Source: an uncultured Verrucomicrobiota bacterium (lineage in GTDB: Bacteria; Verrucomicrobiota; Verrucomicrobiae; Verrucomicrobiales; DEV007). From it: a DNA stretch of 15,411 nucleotides. Positions 8,839-15,411 of the stretch are shown one piece after another. Both the position numbers and the translations under genes were made by a program. A model generated the notes under the pieces. It was not told where the DNA came from. It did not search any database and worked only from the letters and a program-made list of their open reading frames with translations. Location: the NCBI GenBank assembly GCA_902591645.1, contig CACJBM010000054.1:1-15411 (forward strand), in the 5' to 3' direction. Numbering within the stretch: the first letter of the stretch is position 1; each line of letters opens with the position of its first letter.

Positions 8839-8842
8839 TCCT

Positions 8843-9427
8843 CTACTTTGGGGGAGCCTCGACTTTCTTAACTACGGGTTGCTGAGCGTTTAGTGTTACT
8901 TTCCACGTGTCTTGTATCTTTATTAATGAAACTAAATCAAGTGCAGAGATTTGTTTGTCACCATTAGAGTGGCGGGTTCTTACCAAAATGTGACAATATT
9001 CTTTTCCGCCGATTGTATCTTGAGCCAAGCTCAAAAGTTTAACGGCTAGGCTAGCAAGGATTTTGTCGAGTATTTCTTGGTCTACTTTAAAGCGTTGTTG
9101 AACTCCTTTATGGTAGCGGACATAGAAATCGACAGGTTCTAGCTTTTCGACTTCCCGAATATTTGCGCAATCTACTTTTCTAACTCGTGCTATTTCTTCA
9201 TCAAATGTTGAGGAGGCCTTGATTTTAAGAATATAGCGTGTTTTTAGGTTTTCCAGCGATAGAGGTTCAATTAATTCGGCTGCTTTTTCCCAGTCTTGTC
9301 CCATAGCATTTTTCAAGTAGCTGAAAGTCACTTGAGTGGCTGGATGCTTGCTAATTTCCTCATTTTTATCAGCTGACACAGAAGTGGCTGATAATAAAAG
9401 TGTTATAAGTAATTGAATGTATCTCAT
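8843..9427 (-). CDS. Exported protein of unknown function, ends at a candidate frameshift site
   Basis: I do not recognise the family. The 194-residue protein begins with a clear signal peptide (MRYIQLLITLLLSATSVSA, likely cut before Asp20), so it is exported. Residues about 30-180 alternate helical segments (FSYLKNAMGQDWEKAAELIEP) with late beta strands ending in TWKVTLN. This is reminiscent of NTF2-like/DUF4878-type periplasmic domains, but that is a guess. It has two cysteines, at C101 and C145 approximately, that could form a disulfide. It ends QQPVVKKVEAPPK just before TAG (8845-8843), and the -1 frame continues into a stalk and membrane anchor, so the mature product may be soluble (0 frame) or anchored (after a shift). 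ATG at 9425-9427; it is divergent from the rhomboid gene. Stop and continuation suggest an indel in the five-C run (8854-8850) or programmed recoding. Confidence 0.8.
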   Translation of the reverse strand: MRYIQLLITLLLSATSVSADKNEEISKHPATQVTFSYLKNAMGQDWEKAAELIEPLSLENLKTRYILKIKASSTFDEEIARVRKVDCANIREVEKLEPVDFYVRYHKGVQQRFKVDQEILDKILASLAVKLLSLAQDTIGGKEYCHILVRTRHSNGDKQISALDLVSLIKIQDTWKVTLNAQQPVVKKVEAPPK

Positions 9428-9553
9428 TCAGTAGCAGTTATATTGCTGAGTGTAGATACTATACTGGTCAGACGGAAATGTCTAGACTGTCGATTATCCC
9501 TTATTCGACAAGTTAAATGCGATGTGCTTCATTCGCTAGGCTTTAGATGAAAA

Positions 9554-9559
9554 TATAAT
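9554..9559 (+). promoter_or_regulatory. Candidate -10 element for the rhomboid-rsmD-waaA operon
   Basis: A perfect TATAAT lies at 9554-9559, with a weak -35-like TTCGCT at 9532-9537, 16 bases upstream. Transcription would start near 9566. That would leave only about 10 bases before the GTG at 9576 but about 34 before the ATG at 9600, which favours the ATG as rhomboid start. The divergent gap 9428-9575 must also hold the promoter of the minus-strand gene; a TATAGT is visible there near 9463-9458, with no convincing -35. Confidence 0.4.
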
Positions 9560-9599
9560 TGAGCTATACGATAAAGTGGGAATTGGAGACAGAGATTAT

Positions 9600-10604
9600 A
9601 TGCGCTCTAAAGATCAAGCCGGAGTAGGCTGGGGTCGTGTAAAAAAGAAGGGTTTTTTTCAACTTGGACTACTTTCGCGTGGTCCAGTAGTGTTGGTTTG
9701 CACCATTTGTATTATTGTATTTATCATTCAATACGTTATTGGTTTTGGTTGGGTCGAACCTGAGACGGGGAAACTACTTTGGAGAGCGGAATGCATTGGG
9801 GGGCAAGAGTATCCATTGGGGGCAACATCAAAATCGTTACTTTTGAAGGAGTGGCAAGTATGGACGATTGTTACTTATATTTTTGTGCATGGTGATTTTT
9901 ATCACATTCTTTTTAACCTGATACTTATATGGTTTGTAGGTAGGATACTTGTACAATTAGTAGGAAATAAACACTTCGGTGGTGTTTTTTTATTGTCAGG
10001 GGTTTTAGGCGCTTTTCTTCACATACTAACGACAGATATTGATGCAGCATTGGTGGGGGCTTCGGCAGGAGGTTTTGGTATATTAATCGCGACAGCTGCA
10101 ATCATTCCCAACCAGGTTTTTAATGTGCTGCTTTTCTTTTTTATTCCGATTCGATGTAGGTTAAAATATTTGGCGTTAGGATTCATTATTGTTGAGATTG
10201 TATTTTTTATTATTGATCGGGCAGTTGGTCAGGAAGTGTATATTCCAATGATTTCTGGGGTTGCTCATGCAGCTCATCTTGGAGGGGGTTTAGCGGGATT
10301 GATTTATGTCAGAGCTTTTAATGTTGGTGGAGTAAAAGTTTCACTGGGATTTTTACAGAAGATGAGAAGGAAAGCGGAAAGGAAGTCCTTGAAACGTAAT
10401 TTCAAGAGAAAGGGAAAAGTTGTTTCAGCTAAGGTTATAACGGAAGTCGATGGTAAAGTTTTTGAATCAGATGAATTTACTGTTGATATAATTAATCCAT
10501 TGCTGGAGAAGATTAGTCAAAATGGGATGTCCAGTTTAACGTCCGAGGAGCAACAGATATTGGAAAAATACAGCAAAGAAATTTCAGAAAGATCTGGAGA
10601 ATAA
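9600..10604 (+). CDS. Rhomboid family intramembrane serine protease
   Basis: Rhomboids cut transmembrane segments of other membrane proteins inside the inner membrane. With the ATG at 9600 the protein has 334 residues. The first membrane helix is about residues 29-48, followed by an external loop, and then FVHGDFYHILFN with His102 and Asn106 (oxyanion-hole positions). The nucleophile is Ser155 in GASAGGFG, and the catalytic His226 lies in AHAAHLGGG, so the catalytic dyad is intact. After the last helix there is a basic cytoplasmic segment (about 255-275) and a short conserved-looking tail (NGMSSLTSEEQQILEKYS) like those on other rhomboids of Bacteroidetes and the PVC group. A GTG at 9576 could add eight residues, but GGAG (9585-9588) upstream of the ATG and the position of TATAAT favour 9600. 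rsmD starts 4 bases after its stop. The substrate is unknown; the divergent neighbour encodes a possible membrane-anchored candidate. Confidence 0.92.
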   Translation: MRSKDQAGVGWGRVKKKGFFQLGLLSRGPVVLVCTICIIVFIIQYVIGFGWVEPETGKLLWRAECIGGQEYPLGATSKSLLLKEWQVWTIVTYIFVHGDFYHILFNLILIWFVGRILVQLVGNKHFGGVFLLSGVLGAFLHILTTDIDAALVGASAGGFGILIATAAIIPNQVFNVLLFFFIPIRCRLKYLALGFIIVEIVFFIIDRAVGQEVYIPMISGVAHAAHLGGGLAGLIYVRAFNVGGVKVSLGFLQKMRRKAERKSLKRNFKRKGKVVSAKVITEVDGKVFESDEFTVDIINPLLEKISQNGMSSLTSEEQQILEKYSKEISERSGE

Positions 10605-10608
10605 TCTA

Positions 10609-11172
10609 ATGAGGATAGTTGGTGGAATGTCTAGAGGGGTTCCGTTAAGGGTGCCAGATAGCGGAGTAAGGCCGACCTCAGACCGCGTAAGAGAGGCGCT
10701 ATTTTCAATTTTAGGCGAGTTAGTAACTGAGGCTTCATGTATTGATCTTTTTGCAGGGTCAGGTTCTTTAGGTATAGAGGCTCTAAGTAGAGGCGCTAAA
10801 TCATGTATATTTGTGGATCGCTCTCGTGACTCATGTGAGGCTATTTCTCACAATCTTAAAAAAACAAAATTGGCTGGGGGAACTGTTAGAAAAGAAGAAG
10901 TTTATCCTTTTTTGAAGAAATTAAGAGGTGATTACAATTTGGTATTTGCTGACCCTCCATATAAATTGAATGGTATTGTGGAACAACTGGTAAGATTGGA
11001 CACGTTAGCAAGACTTCTTTTGCCTGGTGGGGTTCTAGTTGTTGAAACTGCTAAAGGGGATGTTGATTTTCCCTGCCATAATGAGATTAACTTGTTATCT
11101 GTTCGAAAATATGGTGATAGCCAATTGATCTTATATCGACGAGATAATAATATAACGGATAATGAAATATGA
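10609..11172 (+). CDS. rsmD: 16S rRNA (guanine-966-N2)-methyltransferase RsmD
   Basis: RsmD methylates N2 of G966 of 16S rRNA in the assembled small subunit, using S-adenosylmethionine. The 187-residue protein has the RsmD-specific RPTSDRVREALFSIL (21-35), the SAM-binding DLFAGSGSLGIEALSRGA (46-63), the acidic Asp70 at the end of the second strand, and the catalytic DPPY (115-118) of N6-adenine/N2-guanine methyltransferases. The ATG at 10609 has a good ribosome binding site, GGAG at 10596-10599, lying inside the end of the rhomboid gene. Its stop overlaps the waaA start (ATGA), so translation of the two is probably coupled. The family is small and cytoplasmic, and the length is normal. Confidence 0.95.
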   Translation: MRIVGGMSRGVPLRVPDSGVRPTSDRVREALFSILGELVTEASCIDLFAGSGSLGIEALSRGAKSCIFVDRSRDSCEAISHNLKKTKLAGGTVRKEEVYPFLKKLRGDYNLVFADPPYKLNGIVEQLVRLDTLARLLLPGGVLVVETAKGDVDFPCHNEINLLSVRKYGDSQLILYRRDNNITDNEI

Positions 11173-12473
11173 GGGTTCGTGCTATTCTTTTGTTATATAA
11201 TTTTATACTTCCTCTGATCTTTTTAGCCGCGCTTCCCGGTTACGTCTTGAAGATTATCAGGCGAGGGAATTATGGGGATGGATTTGGTGAGAGGTTTGGT
11301 TTTTATTCTATAAAGAAACGGAAAATCCTCCTTAATCTTGACCGACCTCTTTGGATTCATGCAGTTAGTGTTGGAGAAGTTAATATAGCGAAGAAGTTAA
11401 TTCTTTCTATTAAACGAATAGACCCCTCAATTCCAATAGTGCTTTCAACTACCACGCCCACAGGTGCATCAATAGCGCGAACTTCAGAGGCCTCAGTAGT
11501 TATATACCATCCTTTAGATTTCTTGTTTGTTTCTACTCGTGTTTTTGACATTATTTCTCCAAGAGCATTAATTTTGACTGAAGCGGAAGTCTGGCCAAAT
11601 CTTGTAAATAAATCGGTGAGACGTGGTGTGAAAGTCTCCTTAATTAATGCGAGATTGTCACAGAAATCGGAAAGAAGATTTAAAAGATTTTCTTTTCTTA
11701 CAAAGCATATATTTAAGCTCTTAAGCCGGGTATGTGTACAGCAGCAATCAGACGTAGAGAGTTGGGAGTCTCTGGGGGTGGCGAGAAGTAAGATTTCTTT
11801 TACGGGTTCCATTAAATTCGATTCAGAAGGTGTTGCTAAACCTAATAATGTTTCTTCATTAAGCGGTCTGTTGGAGAAACTCTTTAAGGGGAGTAAAAAG
11901 AAAGTTATTCTTGCAGGAAGTACGCACTTAGGAGAGGAGTCTTTAATTGGAAAGGTTTATTTGGAACTCCGTGATAAATTTCCAGATCTTTATTTTTTGG
12001 TCGCTCCGAGACATGTTGAGCGCAGACATGATTTAATTAATGAGCTGCGAAGTAAGGGTTTGAATCCTGTGTTGCGTACTGAATTAGAATCTCAAGAAAC
12101 GGGATTACTAGATTCTTATGATTGTCTTGTAATTGATACTACTGGCGAGCTTAATGCTTGGTATTATGCTTCAGATATAGTGGTCATAGGCAAAAGCTTT
12201 CTTGCTAATGGAGGACAGAATCCCGTTGAAGCTATTTTTGCTAATAAGCCCGTATTTGTAGGTCCAAACATGCAGAATTTTGCTTTATTAACTTCTGATT
12301 TAAAGGCTAAAGGCGGGGTTATTCAGGTTGAAAATGAGGTTGAATTAATCGAGAGAATTTCAGAGTTTTTAGCAAATCCAGAAATTGGTGTAAATCTCAG
12401 TCAAAATGCTAATTCGGCTTTATTCTTACATAAGGGTGCATCTGATCGGACTGCAGAGCTACTAATTAATTAA
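11169..12473 (+). CDS. waaA: 3-deoxy-D-manno-octulosonic acid (Kdo) transferase WaaA
   Basis: WaaA (KdtA) transfers Kdo from CMP-Kdo onto lipid A precursor at the cytoplasmic face of the inner membrane, starting the lipopolysaccharide core; its presence shows a diderm with LPS. The 434-residue protein has the N-terminal membrane anchor (about 5-28), the GERFGF motif with Glu41 that matches the family's proposed catalytic base, HAVSVGEV (64-71), TEAEVWPN, TGSIKFD, AGSTHLGEE, APRHVERR and the C-terminal GGQNPVEAI nucleotide-sugar segment of GT-B glycosyltransferases. The ATG at 11169 overlaps the rsmD stop by four bases. Whether it adds one or more Kdo units cannot be told from sequence. The tRNA gene follows 76 bases after its stop. 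Confidence 0.95.
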   Translation: MRVRAILLLYNFILPLIFLAALPGYVLKIIRRGNYGDGFGERFGFYSIKKRKILLNLDRPLWIHAVSVGEVNIAKKLILSIKRIDPSIPIVLSTTTPTGASIARTSEASVVIYHPLDFLFVSTRVFDIISPRALILTEAEVWPNLVNKSVRRGVKVSLINARLSQKSERRFKRFSFLTKHIFKLLSRVCVQQQSDVESWESLGVARSKISFTGSIKFDSEGVAKPNNVSSLSGLLEKLFKGSKKKVILAGSTHLGEESLIGKVYLELRDKFPDLYFLVAPRHVERRHDLINELRSKGLNPVLRTELESQETGLLDSYDCLVIDTTGELNAWYYASDIVVIGKSFLANGGQNPVEAIFANKPVFVGPNMQNFALLTSDLKAKGGVIQVENEVELIERISEFLANPEIGVNLSQNANSALFLHKGASDRTAELLIN

Positions 12474-12502
12474 TGGGAGGATCATTTGTTGTTTATTAGC
12501 CC

Positions 12503-12530
12503 TTGCAAATAGGTCTTCTACCGATAGAGT
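12503..12530 (+). promoter_or_regulatory. Candidate promoter of the tRNA-Glu gene
   Basis: TTGCAA at 12503-12508 (4 of 6 consensus bases) and TAGAGT at 12525-12530 (4 of 6) are 16 bases apart. Transcription would begin near 12537, about a dozen bases before the tRNA 5' end, a usual leader length for a stable RNA. The elements lie in the gap between waaA and the tRNA, where no gene is seen. Confidence 0.4.
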
Positions 12531-12549
12531 CCCATTTCGCCCAGCGAAC

Positions 12550-12624
12550 GACCCGTTCGTCTAGTGGTTAGGACTCCGCCCTTTCACGGCGGCAACACGG
12601 GTTCGAGTCCCGTACGGGTCGCCA
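12550..12624 (+). tRNA. tRNA-Glu (anticodon UUC), CCA encoded
   Basis: A full cloverleaf folds. The acceptor stem GACCCGT (12550-12556) pairs with ACGGGTC (12614-12620), followed by discriminator G and an encoded CCA (12622-12624). The anticodon stem CCGCC pairs with GGCGG around loop CTTTCAC, giving anticodon TTC at 12583-12585. The T arm has stem ACGGG/CCCGT with loop TTCGAGT, and the D arm contains the AGTGGTTAGGA typical of bacterial glutamate tRNAs. It reads GAA and GAG codons and in many bacteria also supplies tetrapyrrole synthesis. Confidence 0.97.
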
Positions 12625-12631
12625 TTTTCAT

Positions 12632-12659
12632 ATTCTGTGACTTTCTCAGAATGCATTCT
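12632..12659. repeat. Small hairpin and 12-base palindrome just after the tRNA
   Basis: ATTCTG (12632-12637) pairs with CAGAAT (12647-12652) across a 9-base loop, and the partly overlapping AGAATGCATTCT (12648-12659) is a perfect 12-base palindrome. The hairpin may mark the end of the tRNA transcript, although no T-run follows. The rest of the gap, 12660-12890, holds a TATAAT at 12815-12820 that could serve the next gene, and otherwise nothing I can identify. Confidence 0.4.
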
Positions 12660-12814
12660 AATGAGGCTAGCTAGTGGCCTATTTCTAGAGATTTACCTTA
12701 ACCATTAAGAGGTGAATTTTGCATAGAGGTTTCGTGCAATCCAAGGAGCGCAATCGGTATGCAGTAAATGCCTATAAATTCAGCCATTATGATAATTCGA
12801 CATTTCGAACTATT

Positions 12815-12820
12815 TATAAT
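12815..12820 (+). promoter_or_regulatory. Candidate -10 element upstream of the LamG-type gene
   Basis: A perfect TATAAT at 12815-12820 lies about 70 bases before the ATG at 12891. No recognisable -35 sits at the proper distance. A consensus hexamer is easily found by chance in AT-rich DNA, so this is only suggestive. Confidence 0.25.
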
Positions 12821-12890
12821 GAAATTCATTGTTCAATCTTAACCGAGTTAGTTATGATTGATTAGAGTTTTAACGGGAATCTATAGAATC

Positions 12891-14717
12891 ATGAAAAAGG
12901 GGTATTTTTATAACATTAATAAATGGATGAGAGTTGGGAAAGATCTTTACCTGTCACTCATAATTGTAACCATTCTTCTTGGATCCTCTCTGATGGGATT
13001 GGCTGATTACTCGGCTGAAGTCATCAAGGATGAACCGGTCGCTTATTGGCGATTAGATGATGATCAGTCTCCAGCAAGGGATGCGACGGAAAATGATTAC
13101 AGTGCGTTTGAAAATGGTGGCATCAATTATAAGGAAGAGTCCCCATTTCTTAATGATGATAATTCGGCCATTTCGTTCTTACAAAATGGGCAACTCATCA
13201 CTGATCCTTTTGAAAAAATAGACGGGGGCGGGTTCACCGTTGAATTTTGGATTCAATTTAATTCTCCTCCTGCGGGGTTCACCAATCTCGTAGGTGATGG
13301 ACAAGGCGGTATGGATTTTATGCTCATGGTTTATGCCGGGAGTGGAGGTTTTATCCGTCCGCATGTTCAAACCAATTCCGGGTTTGCTTCGATTGATTCG
13401 GTAGACAGGATCGCAGACAATGGTCTCCACCACATCGTCGCTACCTGGGACGAGGTTAGTGGAGAACTTTACTTATACATTGACGGGGAATTAGCGAATG
13501 CCACCGTTAGTGCGGGAACAATTCCGACCTCAGGACAACCCATTAATTCCGATAATCCAATCTATATTGGACAGGATGGACGTGAGCCGCGTGCTCCTGA
13601 CGCGTTAATTGATGAAGTGGCGATATACAATTACGCGCTTTCGGCCGAACGAATTTTGGCGCACTTTAATGCGGTTGAGGTTCCCGAGCCTCCGGAACCT
13701 CCCGAGCCCCCTGCAGATGGTGGTGGAGTCGCGGTCGGGGACTCGGTGTTGATTGGTGAGCTTGATTATAGTGACAGTTTTACGATTGGAGTGGATGCCA
13801 TCAACGAATCGCGCAAAGCTTATGCGGCGCAAAGGTTTCCGCTCCCGGCTGGTGTCGAGGTAATCGAAAATAGTTACGGAAATCCTATAGTCTCCTGGCC
13901 TTCAAATGCTTGGTCCATTGCTACGGACACAGCAATTAACCCTGGCGGATTTGGCTACTTTGGTGGTAACGGAGCAGGAAGCGATTCCGGTATCACTCAA
14001 CGAGGAGGCGGAGGCGACTGGAGTATTGCTTACGGGATACGAGACGTTTTTATTATTCAGAGTGATTTTGTCCAACTCCCTGACCGAGTTGATTTCACGG
14101 TTGGCAGAACGCCTAACACAATTGGTGGAGCTGATAATTTAAATATATTCTTCAGGCAAACTGGAACTTCTCCGTGGTTTGAAATTGGAATATACAATTC
14201 CTTGGTAGGGGAAAAAGATACTGGACTCAGTTCAGATATAGCTGTTCGTAATGTGGCCCTTAATACCGGTTGGAATAACTATGCGTTGCTCGTTGATGTT
14301 GGGAACGAAATGATTGAAGTCTTTGTTAATGAAGAATCAAAGGGTGTCATTGATCTTAATGTGATACATGATGGTGCATATGCTGGGATACTGGACAATA
14401 GTTATATTGGGATTGGAGGAGCCGGTTCGGACCGACTTTGGAGTGACAATTTCCAGGTCGGATCTCCAGGGTTAAATGCAGAACTAACTATTACTGAGAT
14501 CAGTTACAGTCCGGTTGATGGTAGTCTTTCGGTCAGCTGGAATTCAAATCCAGGAAATAATTATGCTTTGGATTTTTCTTTTGATCTCCTGACATGGCTG
14601 GAACTTAACGACGAGATCGTCTCGGATGGCGAATCAACGACCTACCAAGAACAATTATTAGAAGCACTTCCTGAGAATAATAAGTCCGTGTTCTTTAGGG
14701 TTCGTGAAGTTGAATGA
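12891..14717 (+). CDS. Exported LamG-type (concanavalin-like) two-domain protein
   Basis: The 608-residue product starts with a long signal peptide: basic residues to about 20, then LYLSLIIVTILLGSSLMGLA, with likely cleavage after Ala38. Residues 39-261 form a LamG-type jelly-roll, with AYWRLDD near its start, FTVEFWIQFN, HHIVATWDEVSGELYLYIDGE and the closing IDEVAIYNYALSAERILAHFNA; such domains usually bind glycans or serve in adhesion. A Pro-Glu linker (VPEPPEPPEPP, about 263-273) leads to a second, Gly-rich beta-sandwich (about 285-524), and then a C-terminal beta module (530-608) ending VFFRVREVE. No catalytic residues are recognised. An in-frame TTG at 12858 would add 11 residues; I prefer the ATG at 12891 because it leaves a proper signal peptide and lies downstream of a TATAAT. 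The ATG at 12927 would also leave a signal peptide. It converges with the DUF1501 gene, 13 bases away. Confidence 0.85.
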   Translation: MKKGYFYNINKWMRVGKDLYLSLIIVTILLGSSLMGLADYSAEVIKDEPVAYWRLDDDQSPARDATENDYSAFENGGINYKEESPFLNDDNSAISFLQNGQLITDPFEKIDGGGFTVEFWIQFNSPPAGFTNLVGDGQGGMDFMLMVYAGSGGFIRPHVQTNSGFASIDSVDRIADNGLHHIVATWDEVSGELYLYIDGELANATVSAGTIPTSGQPINSDNPIYIGQDGREPRAPDALIDEVAIYNYALSAERILAHFNAVEVPEPPEPPEPPADGGGVAVGDSVLIGELDYSDSFTIGVDAINESRKAYAAQRFPLPAGVEVIENSYGNPIVSWPSNAWSIATDTAINPGGFGYFGGNGAGSDSGITQRGGGGDWSIAYGIRDVFIIQSDFVQLPDRVDFTVGRTPNTIGGADNLNIFFRQTGTSPWFEIGIYNSLVGEKDTGLSSDIAVRNVALNTGWNNYALLVDVGNEMIEVFVNEESKGVIDLNVIHDGAYAGILDNSYIGIGGAGSDRLWSDNFQVGSPGLNAELTITEISYSPVDGSLSVSWNSNPGNNYALDFSFDLLTWLELNDEIVSDGESTTYQEQLLEALPENNKSVFFRVREVE

Positions 14718-14730
14718 GATGCGCTTAATT

Positions 14731-15411
14731 TTATATAAGCTCCCTTATTGGGGCAGTTTCCGTCATCGCGCTTTTTAGTTCATTGGGAAGGCTTTGGATT
14801 AACCTGACTTGGCCCAGATCAAAGAGTGAATGCATGATTGTTGCCATCATATGCTGAGGCCGATAAGGAGTCGTAGTTGATTTTGTTGCATGAGCATCTG
14901 ATTGACCGATGACTTGGCCCATCTTGAGCCCTCCTCCGAAAAAAAGTAAAGGAGTCAGCTCACCGTAATGTTCCCTGCCTCCATTTTTATTTATTCTTGG
15001 CGTCCGCCCCATTTCGCCAGTCACTACGAGTAAGATTTTGTCTTCTAGACCACGTGACCGGACGTCATCAATGAATGCGGCAACGGCATGATCTACTTGA
15101 GGAGCTAACCAGGCAAATCCGCCAAGGCCCTTTGGACTGTTATTGTTGCTGTGATGATCCCAGCCGCAATCACTCACGGTAATGAATCCGCAGCCCGCTT
15201 CGCACAAACGACGGGCTAGGAGTAATTGCTTTCCTAAAAGATTAGAGGCTCTTCTCATGTCGCCCCAACGTGTCACTTCCTTGATGTTAAATAATTTGCT
15301 AGTGTCGTATTTTTCAATAGTACGTGGATCTTCTTTTGAGAGATCGAAAGCTCCAGCGACGCCGCCAGTCACAATGTCAAAGGCTTGTTGCTGGTAATGA
15401 TTCATATTTTC
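14731..15411 (-). CDS. DUF1501 family protein (N-terminus outside window)
   Basis: The frame runs open through the right edge (GAA AAT precede the ATG at 15405), so this is the C-terminal 226 residues of a longer protein; full members are usually exported by a Tat signal. Family features are AFDLSKEDPRTIEKYD, LLLARRLCEAGCGFITVSDCGWDHH and LVVTGEMGRTPRINKNGGREHYG, which belong to the alkaline-phosphatase-like fold with possible metal-binding His and Asp residues (GWDHH, GGREHYG). DUF1501 proteins in Verrucomicrobiota and Planctomycetota typically sit beside DUF1549/DUF1553 (PSD1-type) cytochrome genes and sulfatases, which would be upstream, beyond the window. The exact reaction is not known. 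The family call is firm; the function is open. Confidence 0.9.
   Translation of the reverse strand, partial: ENMNHYQQQAFDIVTGGVAGAFDLSKEDPRTIEKYDTSKLFNIKEVTRWGDMRRASNLLGKQLLLARRLCEAGCGFITVSDCGWDHHSNNNSPKGLGGFAWLAPQVDHAVAAFIDDVRSRGLEDKILLVVTGEMGRTPRINKNGGREHYGELTPLLFFGGGLKMGQVIGQSDAHATKSTTTPYRPQHMMATIMHSLFDLGQVRLIQSLPNELKSAMTETAPIRELI

Noticed and set aside
9576..9599. GTG at 9576 as rhomboid start
   Set aside because: It would lie only about 10 bases from the likely transcription start and has no ribosome binding site; the ATG at 9600 fits better, though it is not proven.
12648..12659. Palindrome beside tRNA-Glu as a phage or island attachment site
   Set aside because: No integrase, no direct repeat of the tRNA 3' end and no foreign gene content within the window.

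Overview
The window looks like chromosomal DNA from a diderm bacterium of the Verrucomicrobiota, or at least the wider Planctomycetes-Verrucomicrobia-Chlamydiae group. Three genes carry module types that are abundant there: a secreted CotH-kinase/lamin-tail protein, a LamG-type protein, and a DUF1501 protein. Two of them end in the same style of short C-terminal beta module. A Kdo transferase gene (waaA) shows that the cell makes lipopolysaccharide. The DNA is fairly AT-rich and Shine-Dalgarno sequences are mostly weak. I see no phage genes, transposases, insertion sequences or CRISPR array.

Layout, left to right. Positions 1-3489 (+) hold the 3' part of a large exported modular protein, cut by the window edge. 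Converging on it is a minus-strand cluster read from 8333 down to 3509: ilvB and ilvN (acetolactate synthase), a RhlE-like DEAD-box helicase, ruvC (Holliday-junction resolvase) and lipB (octanoyltransferase). Gaps of 27-73 bases suggest one transcript, although the functions are unrelated apart from ilvBN. A plausible ilvB promoter and an AT-rich hairpin lie upstream.

Positions 8568-9427 (-) are the most unusual part. A 194-residue exported protein stops at a TAG that directly follows a slippery-type heptamer (C CCA AAG). Seven bases further on is a perfect 12-bp hairpin. The -1 frame then continues into a hexanucleotide tandem repeat encoding a Glu-Pro stalk, a transmembrane helix and a basic tail. 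Joined, these would make a signal peptide-ectodomain-stalk-membrane anchor protein of about 286 residues. A second in-frame TAG inside the repeat argues that the gene may be decaying, or that the repeat was misassembled. The two readings, programmed frameshift and pseudogene, can be separated by the tests listed.

Positions 9600-12473 (+) are a tight operon of a rhomboid protease, rsmD (16S rRNA methyltransferase) and waaA (Kdo transferase). The last two overlap by ATGA. A tRNA-Glu(UUC) gene follows at 12550-12624. Positions 12891-14717 (+) encode an exported LamG-type two-domain protein, and 14731-15411 (-) is the C-terminal part of a DUF1501 protein cut by the right edge.

Functionally the window mixes housekeeping genes (branched-chain amino acids, lipoylation, recombination, RNA helicase, ribosomal RNA methylation, LPS core, tRNA) with exported, lineage-typical modular proteins at both ends and the split membrane-anchored protein in the middle.
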